Source of the DNA: Candidatus Limivivens intestinipullorum
GTDB lineage: Bacteria > Bacillota > Clostridia > Lachnospirales > Lachnospiraceae
Assembly: GCA_018711185.1 (NCBI GenBank)
Contig: DVIQ01000105.1
Location: forward strand, 1 to 54,943
Reading direction: 5' to 3'
DNA length: 54,943 bases
The notes under the pieces were generated by a model. The model saw nothing but the letters and a program-made list of their open reading frames with translations, made no database searches and was not told where the DNA came from. Positions 44,199-53,054 of this stretch are shown here, piece by piece; within the stretch, counting starts at the first letter, position 1; every line of letters begins with the position of its first letter. The translations under genes were made by a program, and so were the position numbers.

Positions 44199-47153
44199 AT
44201 GGATGAGAAGAGACTGCAGGCTTACCGCCTGCTGAAAGAGGAGACGATCCCGGACATCCGGTCGGAGGGGTATCTCCTGGAGCATAAAAAAACCGGGGCG
44301 CGGATCTGTGTCCTGGAAAATGACGATGAGAATAAGGTCTTTTATATCGCGTTTCGGACGCCGCCCTCCGACAGCACCGGCGTGGCGCATATTATGGAAC
44401 ACAGCACCCTGTGCGGCAGCCGCCGCTTTCCGTCGAAGGATCCCTTTGTGGAGCTGGTGAAGGGCTCTCTGAATACCTTTCTGAACGCGATGACCTATCC
44501 GGATAAAACCATGTATCCGGTGGCCAGCTGCAATGACAAGGATTTCGCGAACCTGATGCATGTTTATATGGACGCGGTGTTTTATCCGAATATCTACAAA
44601 AAGGAGGAGATTTTCCGGCAGGAAGGCTGGAATTACCAGCTTGAAAAGCCGGAGGATCCCCTTTCCTACAACGGCGTGGTGTATAATGAAATGAAAGGCG
44701 CGTATTCCTCGCCGGAGGATGTTCTGGAGCGGGAAATCCTGGGCTCCCTGTATCCGGACACGCCCTATGCCAACGAGTCGGGAGGCGACCCCTCCTGTAT
44801 TCCGGATCTGACGTATGAAGCGTTTCTGGACTTCCACAGGACCTATTACCATCCCTCCAACTGCTATATTTACCTCTATGGAAACATGGATGCCTGCGAG
44901 CGCCTGGAATGGCTGGACCGGGAGTATCTGAGCGCCTTTGACAAAAAGGACGTATCTTCGGAAATTCCCCTTCAGAAGCCCTTTGCGAAGATGGAGCGGA
45001 TTTCCAGGGCGTATCCCGTTTCCAACACAGATTCCACCGAAAACAACACCTACCTGTCCTGGAACGCGGCGGTGTCCACCAGCGCGGACGTCAATATGGC
45101 CAATGCCTTCGCGGTGATCGAGTATGTGCTTTTGTCGGCTCCGGGAGCGCCCTTAAAGCAGGCGCTTCTGGACGCGGGCCTTGGACAGGATATCATCGGT
45201 TCCTATGACAGCGGCACAAGGCAGCCGGTATTTTCCGTGACGGCAAAATACGCGGACACCGCCATGGCGGACGCCTTTGTGGAGAAAATCCGTGAGGTGC
45301 TGACCGGCCTGGCGGAAAAAGGGCTGGATGAGAAAGCAATCCGCGCCGCCATCAACAACATGGAGTTCCGTTTCCGGGAGGCGGATTTCGGCTCCTTCCC
45401 CAAGGGCCTGATGTATGGTCTGGACGCCATGGATAGCTGGCTTTACGATGCGAGCGAGCCTTTCGCCTATTTAAAGCAGCTTACGGTATTTGAATTTTTG
45501 AAAGAGCAGATCGGCACGGGTTATTACGAAAATCTGATTCGGACCTGGCTGCTGGACAATCCCCATACCTCCCTGGTGATCCTTTGGCCGGAAAGAGGAC
45601 TGGCCGATCGGATGGAGGAGGAGACCAGGGAAAATCTGGAGGCTTACAAAGCCGGTCTTACTCCGGAGGAAATCCAGGCGCTGGTGGAGAAAACCGCGAA
45701 GCTTCGCCGTTTCCAGGAGACGCCGGCCACAAAAGAAGAGCTGGAAGCGATTCCCATGCTTTCCAGGGAGGACATCCGCAGAGAGGCCCGTTCCCTGCAC
45801 AATACGGTTCACCGCGCGGGGGATACGCTGATTCTTCACCACGACCTGTTTACCAATGGAATCGGCTACGTGAGCCTGATGTTCGATCTGGGAAGCGTGC
45901 CGGCAGAGGAGATTCCCTATCTCGGAATTTTCAAGGCAGCCCTGGGAATGATGGACACGGAGCATTACTCCTACAAAGACCTGCACAATGAGATCAACCT
46001 GCGCACCGGCGGCATCAGTACGGTTTTGGAGTGCTACGAGGACCGGAAGAATCCCGGCGTTTTAAAGACAAAGCTTTCCGTCAGAGGAAAGGCCCTGTAC
46101 GGGGAGCTGGATTTCCTGTTCTCTATGATGCGGGAAATCATCCTGACCACCAAGCTCTCCGATGAAAAGAGAATGAAGGAGATTCTGGCGGAGCAGAAGT
46201 CCAAGCTGTCCATGCGTCTGCCCGCGGCGGGTCACAGCACGGCGGCAAACCGGGCTATGGCCGGATTCTCCGCCATGGCGGCCTTCCAGGACGCGGTGGG
46301 AGGAATCGGCTATTACAAGCTGGTGGAGGAGCTTTCGGAACATTTCGATGAGAAAAAAGAAGAGCTGACGGCGCACCTTACCGCTCTCGGAAAACGGATC
46401 TTCCGCCGGGAGGGCCTGATGGTCAGCTATACCTCAGATCAGAAGGGGTATGAAAATCTTGAGAGCCTGGTGGAGGGCTTAAAGAAAGACCTGTGGAGCG
46501 GCGCACCCGCGCAGGCGGAGCAGATCAAACCCCTTGGGCTGGTAAAGGAGGGCTTCCAGACCTCCTCAAAGGTTCAGTATGTGTGCCGGGCAGGAAATTT
46601 CTGCCGGGCAGGCCTTGCCTACACGGGAGCGCTCCGGATTCTGAAGGTGATTATGAGCTACGAATACCTGTGGACCAACATCCGGGTAAAGGGCGGCGCT
46701 TACGGCTGCATGGCCGGATTCGGACGGGGAGGAAACAGCTACTTTGTATCCTACCGGGATCCCCATCTGGCGGGAACAAACCGCGTCTTTGAGGGAATCC
46801 CCGCTTATGTGCGGGAATTTACCGTGGACGACCGGGATATGACGAAGTACGTGATCGGCACGGTAAATGAGATGGATACGCCGCTTACGCCCTCCATGGA
46901 GGGAGAGCTTTCCCTGGTTTCCTGGATGAACAATATTTCACCGGAGGACTATCAGCGAGAGCGGGATCAGGTTCTGGACGCCTGCCAGGAGGACATCCGG
47001 GCGCTGGCTCCCTACATGGAAGCGATTCTGGATCAGGGCGCGTTCTGCGTCATCGGCGGCGAGGAAAAACTGGCCTCCGAGAAGGAGCTGTTTGACGAGA
47101 TCAAGCCACTGATCGGCCACGAAGACGGAGGAGCCCATGGAGAAGAAGAATAA
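44199..47153 (+). CDS. M16C family metallopeptidase (PreP-like)
   Basis: 984 residues, about the length of full PreP/M16C enzymes, which enclose and degrade peptides in a two-half chamber. The zinc motif HxxEH is His64, Glu67, His68 in GVAHIMEHSTLCGS, with the distal Glu in YNEMKGAYSSPEDVLER. The second half (about 490-984) lacks a zinc site, as usual, and contributes RVKGGAYGC...SYRDP, the Arg/Tyr pair typical of M16. ATG 44199 has SD GGAAGGA at six bases; ATG 44193 touches the SD. No signal peptide, so probably cytosolic. Its stop lies 17 nt inside era. Confidence 0.93.
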   Translation: MDEKRLQAYRLLKEETIPDIRSEGYLLEHKKTGARICVLENDDENKVFYIAFRTPPSDSTGVAHIMEHSTLCGSRRFPSKDPFVELVKGSLNTFLNAMTYPDKTMYPVASCNDKDFANLMHVYMDAVFYPNIYKKEEIFRQEGWNYQLEKPEDPLSYNGVVYNEMKGAYSSPEDVLEREILGSLYPDTPYANESGGDPSCIPDLTYEAFLDFHRTYYHPSNCYIYLYGNMDACERLEWLDREYLSAFDKKDVSSEIPLQKPFAKMERISRAYPVSNTDSTENNTYLSWNAAVSTSADVNMANAFAVIEYVLLSAPGAPLKQALLDAGLGQDIIGSYDSGTRQPVFSVTAKYADTAMADAFVEKIREVLTGLAEKGLDEKAIRAAINNMEFRFREADFGSFPKGLMYGLDAMDSWLYDASEPFAYLKQLTVFEFLKEQIGTGYYENLIRTWLLDNPHTSLVILWPERGLADRMEEETRENLEAYKAGLTPEEIQALVEKTAKLRRFQETPATKEELEAIPMLSREDIRREARSLHNTVHRAGDTLILHHDLFTNGIGYVSLMFDLGSVPAEEIPYLGIFKAALGMMDTEHYSYKDLHNEINLRTGGISTVLECYEDRKNPGVLKTKLSVRGKALYGELDFLFSMMREIILTTKLSDEKRMKEILAEQKSKLSMRLPAAGHSTAANRAMAGFSAMAAFQDAVGGIGYYKLVEELSEHFDEKKEELTAHLTALGKRIFRREGLMVSYTSDQKGYENLESLVEGLKKDLWSGAPAQAEQIKPLGLVKEGFQTSSKVQYVCRAGNFCRAGLAYTGALRILKVIMSYEYLWTNIRVKGGAYGCMAGFGRGGNSYFVSYRDPHLAGTNRVFEGIPAYVREFTVDDRDMTKYVIGTVNEMDTPLTPSMEGELSLVSWMNNISPEDYQRERDQVLDACQEDIRALAPYMEAILDQGAFCVIGGEEKLASEKELFDEIKPLIGHEDGGAHGEEE

Positions 47154-48042
47154 GTCCGGGTTTGTGACCCTGGTGGGCCGTCCGAACGTGGGAAAGTCCA
47201 CGCTGATGAATCACCTGATCGGCCAGAAAATCGCGATTACATCCAACAAACCCCAGACGACCCGGAACCGCATTCAGACCGTCTACACCTGCGACCAGGG
47301 ACAGATCGTGTTTGTGGACACACCGGGAATTCACAAGGCGAAAAACAAGCTGGGGGAATATATGGTTTCCGCGGCGGAGCGCACCTTTTCGGAGGTGGAT
47401 GTGATTCTGTGGCTTGTAGAGCCCACCACTTTTATCGGCGCAGGGGAACGGCATATCGCGAAGCTGCTGAATCAGACGAAAACGCCGGTTCTTTTGATCA
47501 TTAATAAGATTGATACCGTGAAAAAGGAAGAGGTGGCGAAGGCCATTGAAGCGTACCGTTCCGTCTGCGATTTTGCCGATATCATTCCGGCATCGGCCCT
47601 GAGGGGACAGAATCTTTCGGATATTATCGATACGATTTTCAAATACCTTCCCTACGGCCCCAGTTACTATGACGAGGACACGGTGACGGACCAGCCCATG
47701 CGCCAGATTGCCGCGGAGCTGATCCGGGAGAAGGCCCTGCGCTGTCTGGAGGAGGAGATCCCCCACGGAATCGCTGTGTCAATTGAAAAGATGACGGAGC
47801 GAAAAGGGGGAGGAATCATGGATATTGAGGCCACCATTATCTGCGAGCGGGATTCTCACAAGGGAATCATTATCGGGAAAGGCGGCGCGATGCTGCGGCG
47901 CATCGGAAGCCAGGCGCGGCGGGAAATCGAAAACATGCTGGAGGAGAAAGTAAATCTCCAGCTCTGGGTGAAGGTGAAAAAGGACTGGCGCGACAGCGAT
48001 TTCATGATTAAAAATTTCGGATACGACAAGAAGGATATTTAA
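47137..48042 (+). CDS. era: GTPase Era
   Basis: Essential GTPase that binds 16S rRNA near its 3' end during 30S assembly. 301 residues. G1 GRPNVGKST, G2 region NKPQTTRNRIQ, G3 DTPGIHK, G4 NKID, then the C-terminal KH domain (about 200-295: ATIICERDSHKGIIIGKGGAMLRRIGSQARREIENML). SD GGAGGAG. The start overlaps the previous gene, and recO starts at the next base after its stop, so the three are translationally coupled. Confidence 0.98.
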   Translation: MEKKNKSGFVTLVGRPNVGKSTLMNHLIGQKIAITSNKPQTTRNRIQTVYTCDQGQIVFVDTPGIHKAKNKLGEYMVSAAERTFSEVDVILWLVEPTTFIGAGERHIAKLLNQTKTPVLLIINKIDTVKKEEVAKAIEAYRSVCDFADIIPASALRGQNLSDIIDTIFKYLPYGPSYYDEDTVTDQPMRQIAAELIREKALRCLEEEIPHGIAVSIEKMTERKGGGIMDIEATIICERDSHKGIIIGKGGAMLRRIGSQARREIENMLEEKVNLQLWVKVKKDWRDSDFMIKNFGYDKKDI

Positions 48043-48792
48043 ATGAGCGATTTGCAGACTCTGACCGGGATGGTTCTGGAGGCGGCTCCCGTGGGAGACT
48101 ATGATAAGCGGCTGGTGCTTCTTACCAGAGAGCGGGGGAGAATCACGGCCTTCGCCAGAGGCGCCAGACGCCCGAACAGTCAGCTTCTGGCGGCATCCAA
48201 TCCCTTTGCCTTTGGAAGCTTCGAACTGTTTCCCGGCAGAGACGCCTGGCGGCTTTCCAGGGCGGAAATCCGTCAGTATTTCCGGGAACTCGTCATGGAT
48301 GTGGAGGGAGCCTATTACGGGTTTTATTTTCTGGAATTCGCGAGCTTTTACAGCAGGGAGGAAGCGGACGCCTCGGAGCTTCTGACGCTTCTTTACCTGG
48401 CTTTGCGGGCGCTGACGCATCCGGCGATTCCCAAGAAGCTTGCGCGACGGATCTTTGAGCTCAGAACGATGGTCATAAACGGAGAATACCCCCAGGTATT
48501 TCATTGTGTCCGCTGCGGGAAAGAGCAGGAGCTTACCGCCTACGCAGTCCGGGAGGACGGGCTTGTGTGCCGGGACTGCGCCGGCGGAAGCGGCCAAATC
48601 CGGCTGGATCCCTCCACGGTCTACACGCTCCAGTATATTGTGACCTCACCCGTCCGAAAGCTATTTACGTTTACCGTATCCGATATGGTTCTGGGGCAGC
48701 TTGAGAAGGTTGTGGACGCTTTCCGGGAGCGGTGGGCGGATCATGCCTTTAAGTCCCTGGAAATACTCAGAGAATCGAATTTTCTAAAATAA
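48043..48792 (+). CDS. recO: DNA repair protein RecO
   Basis: Loads RecA with RecF/RecR and anneals single strands. 249 residues. The N-terminal OB fold (about 1-80) includes GMVLEAAPVGDYDKRLVLLTRERGRITAFARGARRPNS. A helical domain follows, with a zinc site (about 155-185) CVRCGKEQELTAY...LVCRDCAGG. Immediately follows era with no spacer, a common order in Firmicutes. Confidence 0.95.
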   Translation: MSDLQTLTGMVLEAAPVGDYDKRLVLLTRERGRITAFARGARRPNSQLLAASNPFAFGSFELFPGRDAWRLSRAEIRQYFRELVMDVEGAYYGFYFLEFASFYSREEADASELLTLLYLALRALTHPAIPKKLARRIFELRTMVINGEYPQVFHCVRCGKEQELTAYAVREDGLVCRDCAGGSGQIRLDPSTVYTLQYIVTSPVRKLFTFTVSDMVLGQLEKVVDAFRERWADHAFKSLEILRESNFLK

Positions 48793-48800
48793 CGAACTCC

Positions 48801-48829
48801 TTTACAAGAAGGAGACGAGGCGTTATAAT
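48801..48829 (+). promoter_or_regulatory. Promoter of the lipoprotein gene
   Basis: TTTACA at 48801-48806, 17-bp spacer, perfect TATAAT at 48824-48829. Confidence 0.78.
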
Positions 48830-48916
48830 TAAAAATCAAGTGCGCGGCTGTGATAAGGCGGCCGGCGCGCAGAACGCAGGATACACGATGGATGCGAAAA
48901 CAGGCAGGAGGCTCTT

Positions 48917-49630
48917 ATGAAACAGGCGAAAATCCTATGCATGGCTGCGGCGGCCGCGGTATTCTTTACCGGCTGCAGCCGATTTGAACCCGACAGTACC
49001 GCCATGCTGGCAAAGAAGGATGGCTCTGTGACAGCCGTTGTGATTGAGACGCTGGATCAGAGCTACTACGATTCCGCGGAGCTGGAATCCCTGATTAATC
49101 AGGAAGTGGCGGATTACAACGCGTCCGCCGGCGCGGAGAACATCCGGGTAGAAAACTTCACGGCAGAAAATCAGACGGCGAATCTGACCATGGAGTATGC
49201 AGGGGGAGACGATTATGCCGCATTTAACAATGTGACATTTTTTACGGGGGATATTCTGGGCGCCTACGACGCCGGATACGATTTTCAGACCGTATTCCAG
49301 AGCGTTGAGCGGGGGAATGTGACGAACAGTCAGGTGACCAGAGAGGAAGTGCTGAACAGCCGGAACTATTATACGGTAATCATGGAGGAGCCCATGGAGC
49401 TTCAGGTGGACGGAAACATTGTCTACGCAAGCTCTAACGTGGAGATTACCGGCAGAAACACCTGCAGGGTGCTTTCGGCGGCAGGCGCCCAGGAGGAAAC
49501 AGAAGTTTCTGAGGAAGAGTCCGCCCAGCCGGAGACCTTAGAGGATGGCACCGTGCTTCTGACGCCCACGAAGGTCACCAGGGCAGAGGATACTGCCGAA
49601 AGCAGTCTGGCTTATATCATGTATGAGTAA
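48917..49630 (+). CDS. Predicted lipoprotein of unknown function
   Basis: 237 residues. A lipoprotein signal peptide MKQAKILCMAAAAAVFFTGC ends at Cys20 (lipobox FTGC), so the mature protein is anchored outside the membrane. The remainder is soluble and beta-rich (about 35-190, including VTAVVIETLDQSYYDSAELESLINQEVADYNA), followed by a Glu-rich linker and a short C-terminal segment. I cannot assign a named domain. It has a strong promoter and GGAGG SD, between recO and glyS; no functional inference from context. Confidence 0.8.
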   Translation: MKQAKILCMAAAAAVFFTGCSRFEPDSTAMLAKKDGSVTAVVIETLDQSYYDSAELESLINQEVADYNASAGAENIRVENFTAENQTANLTMEYAGGDDYAAFNNVTFFTGDILGAYDAGYDFQTVFQSVERGNVTNSQVTREEVLNSRNYYTVIMEEPMELQVDGNIVYASSNVEITGRNTCRVLSAAGAQEETEVSEEESAQPETLEDGTVLLTPTKVTRAEDTAESSLAYIMYE

Positions 49631-49850
49631 GCGGTAAGCGGCAGCCTGCCCAAGGGGGATGCAGGCATATCCTTTTAGGGTTCCTGTCCGCGGATGTAAA
49701 CCTGCGTACGCCCGCGGGGCAGGCGTACCACCGTCCCGGAAAAATCTGGCGGGCGTATTTGGCATCCCTGAATACATGCCGCCTATCCGGCGGCGGATTT
49801 TCAGAGTAAACATTAAGTATGCCGCACTGGCTGCGGCACAGGAGGTTAAG
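49631..49850 (+). promoter_or_regulatory. glyS leader with several hairpins
   Basis: 220 nt without a gene. Visible hairpins: GTACGCC...GGCGTAC near 49707-49730, CCGCC-TATCC-GGCGG near 49780-49795, and TGCCGCA-CTGGC-TGCGGCA at 49820-49838, the last ending just before the SD. No T-box consensus is present, unlike the proS leader. It could be unstructured spacing or an unrecognised control element. Confidence 0.4.
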
Positions 49851-51239
49851 ATGGAAAAAACGATGGAAAAAATTGTGGCGCTGGCAAAATCCAGAGGCTT
49901 TGTCTATCCGGGGTCTGAGATTTACGGCGGCCTGGCCAATACCTGGGATTATGGAAACCTGGGCGTGGAGCTGAAAAATAACGTAAAGCAGGCCTGGTGG
50001 AAGAAATTCATTACGGAAAACCCCTATAACGTGGGCGTGGACTGCGCGATTCTGATGAATCCCCAGACCTGGGTGGCTTCCGGACATCTGGGAGGCTTTT
50101 CTGACCCGCTGATGGACTGCCGGGAATGCCATGAAAGGTTCCGGGCCGACAAGCTGATCGAAGACTATGCCCAGGAAAAGGGAATCACTCTGGAAAGCTC
50201 CGTGGACGGCTGGTCTCAGGAGGAAATGAAAGCGTTCATCGACAGCCATCAGATCCCCTGCCCCACCTGCGGCAAGCATAATTTCACGGATATCCGTCAG
50301 TTTAACCTGATGTTCAAGACATTCCAGGGAGTTACGGAGGATGCCAAGAATGTGGTGTATCTGCGTCCCGAGACGGCCCAGGGTATTTTCGTGAACTTTA
50401 AAAATGTACAGCGAACCTCCAGGAAGAAGATCCCCTTTGGAATCGGCCAGATCGGAAAATCCTTCCGGAACGAAATCACGCCCGGAAACTTTACCTTCCG
50501 AACCAGAGAATTTGAGCAGATGGAGCTGGAGTTCTTCTGCGCGCCCGGAACGGATCTGGAATGGTTCGCCTACTGGAAGCAGTACTGCATCGACTTTCTG
50601 AAAAACCTGGGCATGAAGGATGAAGAACTTCGGGCCAGAGATCATGATCCCGAGGAGCTGGCTTTCTACAGCAAGGCCACCACAGACCTTGAGTTCCTCT
50701 TCCCATTTGGCTGGGGCGAGCTCTGGGGCATCGCGGACAGGACGGACTATGACCTGACCTGCCATCAGAATGTTTCCGGACAGGATCTGTCCTACTTTGA
50801 CGATGAGAAAAAGGAAAAATACATTCCGTACGTGATTGAGCCCTCTTTGGGCGCTGACCGCGTGGTGCTGGCCTTCCTGTGCAGTGCCTACGACGAAGAG
50901 GAATTAGAGGGCGGAGACATGCGAACGGTTCTTCACTTCCATCCGGCGCTGGCTCCGGTGAAGGTGGGCGTTCTTCCCCTTTCCAAGAAGCTGAACGAGG
51001 GCGCTGAGAAGGTTTACGCCATGCTCTCCAAAAAGTGGAACTGCGAGTACGACGACCGGGGAAATATCGGCAAGCGCTACCGCCGCCAGGATGAGATAGG
51101 CACGCCGTTCTGCGTAACTTATGACTTTGAGTCAGAAAACGACGGAGCCGTTACGGTGCGTTTCCGGGACAGCATGGAGCAGGAGCGCGTGAAAATCGAT
51201 GAGCTCACCGCGTATCTGGAAGAAAAACTGGAATATTGA
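49851..51239 (+). CDS. glyS: Glycyl-tRNA synthetase, dimeric type
   Basis: Charges tRNA-Gly. 462 residues of the alpha-2 (one-gene) type, not the two-subunit GlyQ/GlyS type. Class II motifs: [32 protein letters not shown]; motif 2 region [29 protein letters not shown]; motif 3 region [16 protein letters not shown]. The anticodon-binding domain (about 360-455) includes [17 protein letters not shown] zinc-like pair CRECHERF and CPTCGKHNF lies near 85 and 140. The start at 49851 is fixed by AGGAGG; the in-frame extension from 49659 runs through leader hairpins. Confidence 0.96.
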   Translation: MEKTMEKIVALAKSRGFVYPGSEIYGGLANTWDYGNLGVELKNNVKQAWWKKFITENPYNVGVDCAILMNPQTWVASGHLGGFSDPLMDCRECHERFRADKLIEDYAQEKGITLESSVDGWSQEEMKAFIDSHQIPCPTCGKHNFTDIRQFNLMFKTFQGVTEDAKNVVYLRPETAQGIFVNFKNVQRTSRKKIPFGIGQIGKSFRNEITPGNFTFRTREFEQMELEFFCAPGTDLEWFAYWKQYCIDFLKNLGMKDEELRARDHDPEELAFYSKATTDLEFLFPFGWGELWGIADRTDYDLTCHQNVSGQDLSYFDDEKKEKYIPYVIEPSLGADRVVLAFLCSAYDEEELEGGDMRTVLHFHPALAPVKVGVLPLSKKLNEGAEKVYAMLSKKWNCEYDDRGNIGKRYRRQDEIGTPFCVTYDFESENDGAVTVRFRDSMEQERVKIDELTAYLEEKLEY

Positions 51240-51300
51240 CCGTTACAGTCCGGCCCGAGACTGCGCAATAGGCAGCCGCTTCAAAAGGACGGATAAAAGA

Positions 51301-51338
51301 GGTACTGTCAGGGAAGAATCTCTGGCAGTATCTTTTTT
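51301..51338 (+). terminator. glyS terminator
   Basis: GGTACTGTCAG pairs with CTGGCAGTATC (11 bp, two wobbles), followed by TTTTTT. The rest of the 51239-51645 gap holds no gene that I can support, only the pfp promoter and leader. Confidence 0.85.
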
Positions 51339-51520
51339 ATTCCCGTGAGCAGCGAACCAAGCGGACATGCCCGCCGGTCCATTTGGCGGCTGCCGTTTCG
51401 CTGCGCCGCGGATTTGACAGGCCGCTGCCCGCAGGGGCGCATTTGCCCGTCGGTTCAGGAGAGATGACGGCACTCTCGGGACGAATTGTTCCGAATATCT
51501 GGCAAAAAGCGGAAAAACGG

Positions 51521-51549
51521 TTGTAAGATGCGGATGTTTTTGGTATAAT
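51521..51549 (+). promoter_or_regulatory. pfp promoter
   Basis: TTGTAA at 51521-51526, 17-bp spacer, perfect TATAAT at 51544-51549; leader of about 95 nt. Confidence 0.78.
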
Positions 51550-51645
51550 TAACAAAGCGGCGGCTGGGCAGATCTGCCGTTTCACACGGCGTATGCATGC
51601 CAGATAGCCGGACAATAATGTATGAACAGAAAGAAGGAGAACATC

Positions 51646-52881
51646 ATGGCAAAGCGAAATATCATCGTAGGACAATCAGGCGGCCCCACGGCGGTCATCA
51701 ATTCCAGTTTGGCGGGAGTTTACAAAACGGCGATTGAACGAGGATTCGACACCGTTTACGGTATGCTTCACGGCATCCAGGGCTTTCTGGACGAGCAATA
51801 TGTGGATCTTTCCACGCAGATTCATTCAGACATGGACATTGAGCTTTTGAAGAGAACCCCCTCTGCGTTTCTGGGGTCCTGCCGCTACAAGCTGCCGGAG
51901 ATCCACGAGGATATGGAGATTTATGAAAAGATATTCGATATTCTGGACAAGCTGGAGATTGAAGTATTTATCTATATCGGCGGAAATGATTCCATGGACA
52001 CCATTAAGAAGCTCTCCGATTACGCTATTGTAAAGGGACACAGCCAGAAATTCCTGGGCGTACCCAAGACCATTGACAACGACCTGGCCCTGACGGACCA
52101 TACTCCCGGCTTCGGAAGCGCGGCTAAATACATTGCGGCCTCCACCAAAGAAGTGATCCGGGACGCCCTGGGCCTGGCATACAAAAAGGATATGGTTACG
52201 ATTATCGAGATCATGGGAAGGAACGCCGGATGGCTTACCGGAGCCACTGCCCTTGCCAAGACAGAGGAATGCGAGGGCCCGGATCTGATTTATCTGCCGG
52301 AGGTCACCTTTGACATCGATAAATTCTGTGAAAAGATAAAGGAGCTGCTGAAGGTAAAGCAGTCCATCGTTGTAGCGGTATCCGAGGGCATTAAGGTGGC
52401 CGACGGCCGGTATGTATGCGAGCTGTCCGGAGGCGGAGATTACGTGGATCCCTTCGGGCATAAACAGCTTGCGGGGACGGCGGCTTATCTCGCGAACTTC
52501 CTCGGCGCGCAGATCGGCTGCAAGACCAGGGCCATCGAGTTCTCCACCCTTCAGAGAAGCGCGTCCCACATGGCCTCCCGTGTGGACATCGATGAGGCGT
52601 TTATGGTAGGCGGCGCCGCTGTGAAGGCTGCTGATGAGGGCGATACCGGCAAGATGGTGGTCATTGACCGTCTGTCCGACGACCCGTATATGGGTACTGC
52701 CGGCATTTACGACGTTCACAAGATCGCGAACAATGAAAAACTGGTTCCCAGAGAGTGGATGAACGAGGACGGCACCTATGTGACGGATCAGTTCGTAAAA
52801 TATATTGAGCCTCTGATTCAGGGCGATTACACGCCATTTATGGTAAACGGTCTTCCCCAGCACCTGGTTCTGAAAAAGTAA
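51646..52881 (+). CDS. pfp: PPi-dependent 6-phosphofructokinase
   Basis: Phosphorylates fructose 6-phosphate with pyrophosphate in place of ATP; reversible, cytosolic. 411 residues. Phosphate-donor loop NIIVGQSGGPTAVINSSLAG; YIGGNDSMDTIKKL, where Asp replaces the Gly that ATP-type enzymes have after GGDGS/T; catalytic PKTIDNDLALTDHTPGFGSA, with Lys of PKTIDND marking PPi use; IEIMGRNAGWLTG; PEVTFD. ATG 51646 has SD AAGGAG; the extension from 51622 contains it. The next gene, ppdK, is another PPi-using glycolytic enzyme. Confidence 0.94.
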   Translation: MAKRNIIVGQSGGPTAVINSSLAGVYKTAIERGFDTVYGMLHGIQGFLDEQYVDLSTQIHSDMDIELLKRTPSAFLGSCRYKLPEIHEDMEIYEKIFDILDKLEIEVFIYIGGNDSMDTIKKLSDYAIVKGHSQKFLGVPKTIDNDLALTDHTPGFGSAAKYIAASTKEVIRDALGLAYKKDMVTIIEIMGRNAGWLTGATALAKTEECEGPDLIYLPEVTFDIDKFCEKIKELLKVKQSIVVAVSEGIKVADGRYVCELSGGGDYVDPFGHKQLAGTAAYLANFLGAQIGCKTRAIEFSTLQRSASHMASRVDIDEAFMVGGAAVKAADEGDTGKMVVIDRLSDDPYMGTAGIYDVHKIANNEKLVPREWMNEDGTYVTDQFVKYIEPLIQGDYTPFMVNGLPQHLVLKK

Positions 52882-52937
52882 CGGACGCGATTTTAGATGG
52901 ATTTTTTAAGAATTAGCAAAAATGTGACATCAGTGAC

Positions 52938-52965
52938 TTGACGTAATTCCGTTTTATGGTAGAAT
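52938..52965 (+). promoter_or_regulatory. ppdK promoter
   Basis: TTGACG at 52938-52943, 16-bp spacer, TAGAAT at 52960-52965. An about 90-nt leader follows, including the self-complementary stretch GTGCGCCCTTTGCGCAGAC. Confidence 0.65.
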
Positions 52966-53054
52966 AATAGTGTGCGCCCTTTGCGCAGACATGGTAGTTT
53001 TATGGGCTTTGCTCATACTAACATAACTATTACATTTTAGGAGGAATTGGTAAA

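Noticed and set aside
49631-49850. Possible glycine T-box before glyS
   Set aside because: No T-box consensus and no terminator-antiterminator pair; hairpins noted only as a leader.
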